Of a stretch of 8,884 nt of DNA, positions 5,644 through 8,884 are shown piece by piece (the first letter of the stretch is position 1; each line of letters begins with the position of its first letter). The notes beneath the pieces are model-generated. The model was not told the DNA's origin, searched no databases, and saw only the letters and a program-made list of their open reading frames with translations. This stretch comes from Candidatus Pacearchaeota archaeon (GTDB taxonomy: Archaea > Nanoarchaeota > Nanoarchaeia > Pacearchaeales > GW2011-AR1): positions 1 through 8,884 of the forward strand of contig NZER01000339.1 in assembly GCA_002690445.1 (NCBI GenBank), given 5' to 3'. A program made the position numbers and the translations under genes.

Positions 5644-7409
5644 TAGAACAATCCCCGATAGTAGTTGTAGTACTGAATCTTGACCGTAGGCGTGCCTGAT
5701 GTGGCCGACACCTTGAGGCTGTTGGCGCCCGTGGCCAGCTTCAGGAACTTGCTGCCGCTCGTAGTGGCGACGCCTACCCCGTCACCTGCGCCATTCTCGA
5801 AGTACCGCACACTCCGCCGCGTCGTGCCGTTCGGCTTCGCATCGCTGCGGAGCTCATCGTCCGCGTTGCTGGTAGTCTTGTTGATCGTCTGCGAGTCGCT
5901 GCCCAGGGTGAGCACTGGCGTATTGACCACGCCCGTGATGGTTGCGTGTATCCACGCAGGTATGTCGCCGCTGTTGGTCAGAGAGATTACGACGGTGGTA
6001 CGGGTGAGAGTCACGTCGTCGAAGTAGGCTACGGCGGTATTGGTGTTGTTGGCGTAGAACATGTACTGTATGGACGAACAGTTGGATGGCACGGCAAAGC
6101 TGTATGTAAACTCCGTATAGGACGCGGCCGTTATTGCGGTAGCAGTTATTCCTTTGATCCACGCACTGTTAGAAAGGTCCCAAATTGCATAGGCGCCGTC
6201 ATATGTCCCATCACCACGTGTCCAGACGGACAGTTTTACTGTTTCGCCGGCGACGGCAATAATCGCTGCTGAATGTACATAGGCTCTTGTGCCAGTGCCA
6301 CGCGTCAGTTTCAGGGCGTGGCTGCCCCCGTGAACCGTCGCAGTAGATTCCGTTTTGTCGCCGTTCCCATCATCATTGACTTCTGTCCAATTATCGAAGT
6401 CGTCCGAGACGCCGTTGTCATCCGTCAGCGTGCCGCTCTCGAAGCTACCATTGTAGACGATGCAATCCACATTCGGCACGGCGGTATTGGTGAGTGTTAT
6501 GGAGTCGTAGTAGACGACGGATGTATTCGTAGCGTTCGCCCAGAACCGGAGTTTGATCCCCGAACATCCAGCAGGTACGGTGAAGTTGTGGGACACTTCA
6601 GTGTAGCTGGTGCCCGTGACGCCCGTTGCCGCGCTCTCGATCGTCTCGCTATTGGTGTCGTCTAGTATGTGGTAGGCCCCGGCGTAGGTGCCGTCTCCGC
6701 GCGCGCGGAACACGAGGCGGAGCGTGTCGCCTGCGGTTACGGAGATAGCAGCGGCGGAGTCGATCCGGGGGGGTGTGCCGGTGCCCCGCGTAAGCTTGAC
6801 GGCGTATGAGCCGCCCCACTTTGTCGCCGTGGCCTCCACTTTGTCGCCGTTGCCGTCATCGGTAACTTCGGTCCAGTCGTCGAAGTCATCTGATGTGCCG
6901 TCGTCCTCGGTGCCGGTGAATGTCTCGAAGCCATGATTCGGCACGGTCAGACTGGATTCGTTGGTCGTCAGCGATTCATCGCGCCAGAATGGATTGCGGG
7001 CCAGATAGTGGGCCGTCAGTTCCTGCGAGTAGCCCTCTGGCTCCGCCCAATCCGTCTGCCGTAGGAAGCAATCGAGACACCTGGTGTTGCCGCTGGCCGT
7101 GACGCGTTTGACGAAGCCCTCGCCCAGCTCCCGGTCATGGTAGGTGCTCCAGGTAGCTTTGAGCGCCTGCAGGTTGGCCTTGCTGGTGCCCAGCAGTATC
7201 AGGCCATAGCCGTACTCCCGCGGGTCGTACACTACACCGCGATGTTGGTCTGCCAGGCGGCTGGGCGTCTTCTCGCCTATCAACCGGACGGGCGGATCGT
7301 CAGCACCAAACTCTGTCCCGCGGAGTACCGCCTGAGTCGTGGTCGTCCCCGCCACGTAGATGGTATTCTCGGTATCGCCGCCGTCCCTGTAGTAGTATTC
7401 GATGGCCAT
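5643..7409 (-). CDS. Distal tail protein with two CBM4/9-like inserts, 588 aa
   Basis: This protein forms the ring joining the tail tube to the baseplate of siphophages. Residues 1-150 look like the distal tail (Dit) N-terminal domain and end with ARNPFWRDE (137-145), a signature region of phage tail-component proteins. Two homologous repeats follow, 158-308 and 320-470. Each starts with an N-x-G/x-F-E motif (NHGFE, NGSFE) and ends in a D-x-[IV]-T-L-T strand, as in CBM4/9-type beta-sandwich modules. Over residues 173-212 and 335-374, 32 of 40 positions match. Residues 471-588 form the C-terminal beta domain. Removing the repeats leaves about 275 residues, close to the size of plain Dit proteins. 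The repeats probably bind host surface sugars. C111 and C114 (CLDC) are unusual in the N-domain. ATG at 7409 is one base after the tape-measure stop. Confidence 0.82.
   Translation of the reverse strand: MAIEYYYRDGGDTENTIYVAGTTTTQAVLRGTEFGADDPPVRLIGEKTPSRLADQHRGVVYDPREYGYGLILLGTSKANLQALKATWSTYHDRELGEGFVKRVTASGNTRCLDCFLRQTDWAEPEGYSQELTAHYLARNPFWRDESLTTNESSLTVPNHGFETFTGTEDDGTSDDFDDWTEVTDDGNGDKVEATATKWGGSYAVKLTRGTGTPPRIDSAAAISVTAGDTLRLVFRARGDGTYAGAYHILDDTNSETIESAATGVTGTSYTEVSHNFTVPAGCSGIKLRFWANATNTSVVYYDSITLTNTAVPNVDCIVYNGSFESGTLTDDNGVSDDFDNWTEVNDDGNGDKTESTATVHGGSHALKLTRGTGTRAYVHSAAIIAVAGETVKLSVWTRGDGTYDGAYAIWDLSNSAWIKGITATAITAASYTEFTYSFAVPSNCSSIQYMFYANNTNTAVAYFDDVTLTRTTVVISLTNSGDIPAWIHATITGVVNTPVLTLGSDSQTINKTTSNADDELRSDAKPNGTTRRSVRYFENGAGDGVGVATTSGSKFLKLATGANSLKVSATSGTPTVKIQYYNYYRGLF
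6000..6452 (-). repeat. CBM4/9-like repeat B within distal tail protein
   Basis: This encodes residues 320-470. It begins with the canonical NGSFE, contains SDDFDNWTEV and LTRGTGT, and ends YFDDVTLT. It lies 162 codons after repeat A at its start. Its first 55 residues are the best conserved part; the second half is more diverged and less GC-rich than copy A. Confidence 0.8.
6486..6938 (-). repeat. CBM4/9-like repeat A within distal tail protein
   Basis: This encodes residues 158-308 of the distal tail protein. It begins NHGFE, contains SDDFDDWTEV and LTRGTGT, and ends YYDSITLT. It is the GC-richer copy and holds the 15-base internal repeat at 6816-6850. Confidence 0.8.
6816..6850 (-). repeat. 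15-bp direct repeat with 20-bp period
   Basis: CCACTTTGTCGCCGT on the + strand occurs at 6816-6830 and again at 6836-6850, separated by five bases. The 20-base period is not a multiple of three, so the same 15-mer is read in two frames, giving Gly-Asp-Lys-Val in one copy and Thr-Ala-Thr-Lys-Trp in the other. Confidence 0.9.
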
Positions 7410-7410
7410 G

Positions 7411-8884
7411 CTATACGCTCTTGCTCGATGCGCTCAGGCGTAGGTCAAGAGCCTGCCGGTCTCCGCGGCTGGTCTCTACGGTCGCGTGGCCGACGGGCTG
7501 GCCGTCCAGGAATAGATTGATATCGAGTGTGCTGTGAGTCCCTGCCATTGCCCCACCCCCAATCGCCCCGCCTCCAGGCCGTAGGACTTCCAGGTCTGGC
7601 GCGGCGATCTTACCCAGAGTGTCAGACACGGCCAAGTCCCCGAAGACCTTATCGAGTCGATTGTGGCTAATCTCTTCTAGTGCATTGGATATACCCCGCA
7701 AGCCGAGCTCCATCGGCGTCGCACTTCCGGGCGTCAGGATATCGGGGAGTTTGAAGTTTTCAGCTGCCTCTACCAGTTTATTTAGCCAGCCGATGACGCC
7801 TTCGATCACCCCACTGATATCGGCCATAGCATCTTTGACTGGAGTGATCTTCTCGACTAACCATTCCAGCTTCGGCCCCAACCAATCAACTATGGTATCC
7901 TTGACAGCGGTAAACTTTTCGACGATGGTGTCGAAGATCGGCGTTATGAAGTCGTTAATGTAGTTATAGACGCTCGTCAGCGCGGGCAGAAGGATATTCT
8001 CCCAAGCACCCTGTAGTGCGGTCAGGCCCAAGGTCCATGCCGCTATTTGCGCAGACACAAAAGCGTCGAAGAGCGGCACAAGAGAATCGTTGATGAACGC
8101 CCACACGCTTTTCAGTGCAGGCAATAGCGTGTCAGTCCAAAAGCCAGTCAACGTGGTTAATGCAGCAGTCAGTGTCGTATCAAGCCATTCTTTGAGACTC
8201 TCAAATAGTGGCTTGCCAGTCTCATCCCAGAACGTGGTTAGCGTCGTTTTCATTCCCAGCCAATCACGGTCCCAAGCTGCCACCAGCAATGCCACAGCAG
8301 CGGCCACGGCTGCAATTGGCAAGAGCACTGGGGCAAGAGCGGCGACCGTTGCGATTGCGGCAGCGGTCGCTGCCGCTGCCCAGGATACGAATGCTGGAAC
8401 TACGGTCACGACTATGACTGCGGCCATCGCTGCCAAGATAGGATTGAGGTTATCTTGGATGAATCCCCATGCGGTTTGGAGCGCCGGCTGTACTGTATCT
8501 GTCCATATGCTGGCCAGCGTCGGCAAGACGGTATTGAGGCCCGTCTCTATCTTATTCCGCAATCCCTCGATTGCATTTGTCACAGGCGTAACTTTCGCCT
8601 TTAGACCATCGAATACCGTTTTCCATGTTCCCGTCGCTGTCTCTAATTCTGTGCCGATCCCAGCAAAGGCGTCCTTGACTGCCTGCTCTACTCCAGCAAA
8701 CAAGCCATCCTCTCCCGCGCCTTCGCCGCCCTCAAACAGTTTGCCTAATAAGCCGCCCTCGGGCAAGGCACCGTCCAGAATATCTCCTAGTCCGCCGATG
8801 GCCCCGCCTAGACCGGCAAGGGCAGAGTTGAGAGTCTCCACGGCTGCGAATTGCTCGTTGTAGAGTTGATTGCTCTCCCGTTGC
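7411..8884 (-). CDS. Tail tape measure protein, C-terminal part
   Basis: The frame is open to the window edge; the GTG at 8841 is not the true start, since 14 sensible codons (QRESNQLYNEQFAA) precede it. About 490 residues are visible. Counting from 8841, residues 10-60 are Gly-rich. Residues 137-190 are strongly hydrophobic and Ala-rich (two or three possible membrane spans), as is common in tape measure proteins. Trp-anchored helical repeats lie before and after them (from about 111, 203, 233 and 278). The C-terminus (436-476) turns beta-like, with LDINLFLDGQPVGHATVE. The protein sets tail length and may help DNA entry. Its place just before the distal tail gene supports the call. No peptidase or lytic transglycosylase motif is seen in this part. 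Ends TAG, one base before the next ATG. Confidence 0.88.
   Translation of the reverse strand, partial: QRESNQLYNEQFAAVETLNSALAGLGGAIGGLGDILDGALPEGGLLGKLFEGGEGAGEDGLFAGVEQAVKDAFAGIGTELETATGTWKTVFDGLKAKVTPVTNAIEGLRNKIETGLNTVLPTLASIWTDTVQPALQTAWGFIQDNLNPILAAMAAVIVVTVVPAFVSWAAAATAAAIATVAALAPVLLPIAAVAAAVALLVAAWDRDWLGMKTTLTTFWDETGKPLFESLKEWLDTTLTAALTTLTGFWTDTLLPALKSVWAFINDSLVPLFDAFVSAQIAAWTLGLTALQGAWENILLPALTSVYNYINDFITPIFDTIVEKFTAVKDTIVDWLGPKLEWLVEKITPVKDAMADISGVIEGVIGWLNKLVEAAENFKLPDILTPGSATPMELGLRGISNALEEISHNRLDKVFGDLAVSDTLGKIAAPDLEVLRPGGGAIGGGAMAGTHSTLDINLFLDGQPVGHATVETSRGDRQALDLRLSASSKSV

Noticed and set aside
3217..7409. Variable repeat of a diversity-generating retroelement in a tail protein
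   Set aside because: No template repeat, reverse transcriptase or adenine-biased variable segment is present. The duplicated part is an ordinary domain repeat.
8090..8863. Long + strand ORF of 257 codons opposite the tape measure gene
   Set aside because: It is antisense to a strongly supported gene. Its Ala/Ser/Pro-rich composition is what the complement of the tape measure codons would give, and no ribosome site supports it.

Overview
The window looks like part of a tailed-phage (siphovirus-type) genome or prophage. By eye the base composition is moderately GC-rich. No host gene, integrase, tRNA or insertion sequence is visible, so free phage and prophage cannot be told apart. The host is unknown. 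A distal tail protein, a baseplate hub with a fused fibre, and small XhlA/holin-like membrane proteins all fit a long non-contractile-tailed phage.

The layout is two convergent blocks. Left block, + strand, 1-862: the last codons of a gene that starts outside the window, then three small orphan genes of 63, 35 and 146 codons. Each has a clear Shine-Dalgarno site, and two of the SD sites directly follow a GC-rich stem-loop. A 13-bp perfect hairpin at 870-908 separates the blocks. Its T-run lies on the minus-strand side, so it best serves as the terminator of the right block.

Right block, - strand, read from 8884 down to 954, is a tightly packed late operon in classic tail-to-lysis order: the C-terminal part of a tape measure protein; a distal tail protein enlarged by two tandem CBM4/9-like carbohydrate-binding repeats; a baseplate hub protein fused to a tail fibre ending in four HxH motifs; two orphan proteins (180 and 97 aa); then four small proteins with predicted membrane segments or hydrophobic N-termini (an XhlA-like coiled-coil/TM protein, a 210-aa membrane-anchored protein, a 51-aa Lys/Glu-rich protein missed by ORF length filters, and a holin-like protein). 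Neighbouring genes overlap by 1-4 bases or lie 1-10 bases apart, apart from one 45-base gap, so translational coupling is likely. No promoter for either block is visible.

Functionally, the right block builds the tail and its host-binding tip. The CBM repeats and the fibre are the likely receptor-binding surfaces. The block ends with what is probably the lysis cassette, although no recognisable endolysin is present. The most interesting parts are the decorated distal tail protein, the hub-fibre fusion with its HxH tip, and the unusual membrane-protein cluster. Nothing here amounts to a clearly new system on sequence reading alone.
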